Origin: SIG480 sp045539475 | GTDB lineage: Bacteria > Bacillota > Clostridia > Oscillospirales > JAAYXM01 | Length of the DNA: 64,000 nucleotides | Direction of reading: 5' to 3' | NCBI GenBank assembly: GCA_045539475.1 | Contig: JAZQFJ010000002.1 | Span: 1 to 64,000 of the forward strand | Part shown: piece by piece, positions 62,560 through 64,000 of the stretch | How positions within the stretch are numbered: position 1 is the first letter of the stretch | Layout: each line of letters begins with the position of its first letter | Position numbers and translations under genes: made by a program | Notes under the pieces: model-generated | Told to the model about the DNA's origin: nothing | What the model saw: only the letters and a program-made list of their open reading frames with translations | Database searches by the model: none

Positions 62560-64000
62560 ATGAAACGTATATTATCACTGCTTTTAGCAATCTCAATGCT
62601 GATATCGCTGCTTCCTGCAGTATCGGCAGGGGAGACGGAAATGGAATACACATCCCCCGGAATAACAATTGTTTATGACATTTCCGGATATCTTGACGGA
62701 GCAGGAACCCTGAACGGTGAAGCCGGATTTGGGGGTAAAGGCTATAACGGCATAACTTATGATAGCTCAAACGGCTTTTTTGCGTATGCAGCAAGTAAAT
62801 ATAACAAAAAATACTGCTGGAACGGAGCTAATGAGTATTCCGACGGAAGCTATATGAACTTCCGTAAAGAAACCGGCTCAAGAAGAAACGGCCTCCAGAT
62901 AAATACAAAAAGAGACAGCTGGTTTGCGCTTCGCGTATATGTTCCGAAAAGCGGAATATATACACCAAAAGCTACATATTGGGCATATGGAAAACAAGGA
63001 GAGACGTACCTTGATTACTTCCTTATAAAAAATGACGGTACGGAAATAAGCACGCTTCTTGACGACAGTAACCTCACATCGGAAAATATCGGCTATGTCG
63101 GCAGCAAGCGCTGTGAAGATACATCAAAAACAAGCGGACAAACATTTGTGTTTGATGAAGCGTTTGAAAAAACGGTAACGCTTGATGAGGGAGAATATTT
63201 CCTCGTTTATAAGCCGAGAGTTGCGACCGTACATTCCGATGGAAACTTTGTTTTTTGCTCAAACTTCACGCTTGACGGCTCACCTGACGGTGACGACACG
63301 AGCGACCCTGTTCCGATGATGGCACTCCTTACGTCCGATAGCGTGCGCGTGTTTGATAACGGAACGGCACAGCTTAAAATGACGCTTTGCATGAGCGATG
63401 GCTCAACAAAGACCGCAACCGGCGCAAGGTTTGAGGTAACGGAAGAGACGTCTGTCTTTGCATCGGTTGATTCGGAAACAGGTCTTGTTTCCGGTATCGC
63501 ACCCGGAACTGCAAAGTTCCGCGCAAACATAACGGTTGACGGCAAAGAATTTATCGCAGAAACCTCACTTGCAGTAGTGAGCGGTAAGATTGCGGGAATA
63601 AAGGTTAAGTACGATTTGTCCGCTGTCGTGTCTAAGTTGTCTGCTGCCGGTGAAACTCTTCACGGACCGGAAAGCTTTGGCGGTAAGGGCTACAACGTAT
63701 TTACTTATGATGAAACCAACGGCTTCTTCGAATATGCCGCAAACAAAACGAAAGACATTCACAGCTGGGATGAAGGCGGGTACGACTATTCTGTAACAAT
63801 AAAGCGCGATGTGACCAAAATGCGCTCGATAGGCGATATATACGGTCTGCAGTTTTTGTCGCAGTATGTGACAAGTGAAGGCGTTTTTAACTCCTGGTTT
63901 GCGTTGAAAATCAAGGTTCCGCTTTCGGGTGTCTACACCCCCAAGGTGACATATGTAAAGTATGATAAGGACGGCGAGACCTATCTTGATTATTTCCTTA
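62560..64000 (+). CDS. Secreted Ig-like multidomain protein 2, truncated by window end
   Basis: An open frame of 480 codons runs from ATG 62560 (GAAAGGAG site) past the right edge. It has a signal peptide almost the same as its neighbour (LLLAISMLISLLPA, cleavage near residue 23). A module at ~27-240 contains GFGGKGYNGITYDSSNGFF, YVPKSGIYTPKATYW and GETYLDYFLIK. A BIG2-like domain (~255-340) follows. From ~345 there is a second copy of the module (GGKGYNVFTYDETNGFF, VPLSGVYTPKVTYV, GETYLDYFL). The two copies are 312 residues apart. No function can be assigned; a repetitive surface or secreted structural role is likely. The C-terminus is not in view. Confidence 0.8.
   Translation, partial: MKRILSLLLAISMLISLLPAVSAGETEMEYTSPGITIVYDISGYLDGAGTLNGEAGFGGKGYNGITYDSSNGFFAYAASKYNKKYCWNGANEYSDGSYMNFRKETGSRRNGLQINTKRDSWFALRVYVPKSGIYTPKATYWAYGKQGETYLDYFLIKNDGTEISTLLDDSNLTSENIGYVGSKRCEDTSKTSGQTFVFDEAFEKTVTLDEGEYFLVYKPRVATVHSDGNFVFCSNFTLDGSPDGDDTSDPVPMMALLTSDSVRVFDNGTAQLKMTLCMSDGSTKTATGARFEVTEETSVFASVDSETGLVSGIAPGTAKFRANITVDGKEFIAETSLAVVSGKIAGIKVKYDLSAVVSKLSAAGETLHGPESFGGKGYNVFTYDETNGFFEYAANKTKDIHSWDEGGYDYSVTIKRDVTKMRSIGDIYGLQFLSQYVTSEGVFNSWFALKIKVPLSGVYTPKVTYVKYDKDGETYLDYFL

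Overview
The window looks like chromosome of a spore-forming, anaerobic Gram-positive bacterium of class Clostridia (Bacillota). The evidence is a spoIIAA-spoIIAB-sigF operon, a GerW-type spore protein, a sporulation-type D,D-carboxypeptidase, Clostridia-style glgBCDAP genes, S-layer homology (SLH) domains, a T-box leader, a ferredoxin-dependent keto-acid oxidoreductase and strong GGAGG-type ribosome binding sites. I see no rRNA or tRNA genes, CRISPR array, prophage or complete insertion sequence. The genus cannot be fixed from what is visible.

Layout. 1-5.3 kb: valS and a second-type elongation factor G, each with its own promoter and terminator. 5.4-14.5 kb: a cobalamin riboswitch with a terminator, followed by five genes. 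These are a large SLH-anchored protein built like mammalian intrinsic factor (alpha/alpha barrel plus DUF4430), a secreted barrel protein, a membrane-tethered DUF4430 protein, an ECF T component, and one polypeptide fusing two ECF ATPases to an S component. I read the whole as a surface B12 capture and import system. 14.5-24.3 kb: a short sugar-nucleotidyltransferase with a flavin reductase-like gene, a DegT aminotransferase, the spoIIA operon, a response regulator/histidine kinase/HtrA trio, and an NhaC antiporter divergent from a YgjV-like gene.

24.8-34.8 kb: argC-argJ-argB-argD-argF behind a promoter with ARG-box-like palindromes. They are followed by a 1503-residue fusion of the CarA N-terminal domain, complete CarB and a DapF-like domain. 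The CarA glutaminase domain is absent and the first DapF catalytic cysteine is alanine. The set makes citrulline precursors; argG, argH and argR are not in the window. 34.8-37.3 kb: an AGE-family epimerase, a DUF212 PAP2-like membrane protein and an alpha/beta hydrolase.

37.4-51.6 kb: one tightly packed run of twelve genes: M50 protease, scpA, scpB, DUF2953, gerW, D,D-carboxypeptidase, glgB, glgC, glgD, glgA, glgP and a GH13 enzyme. It places chromosome segregation, sporulation and glycogen genes in one apparent transcription unit. 51.6-57.75 kb: a T-box leader with a phenylalanine (UUC) specifier, then an acyl/aryl-CoA synthetase, iorA, iorB, a PaaK-type ligase and an ACT-domain protein. T-boxes switch genes on under amino-acid starvation, so I infer that this operon works in the phenylacetate-to-phenylpyruvate (salvage) direction. 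57.8-64 kb: an FAD/Rieske oxidoreductase, an AraC regulator, and two tandem secreted Ig-like proteins, the second running off the window end.
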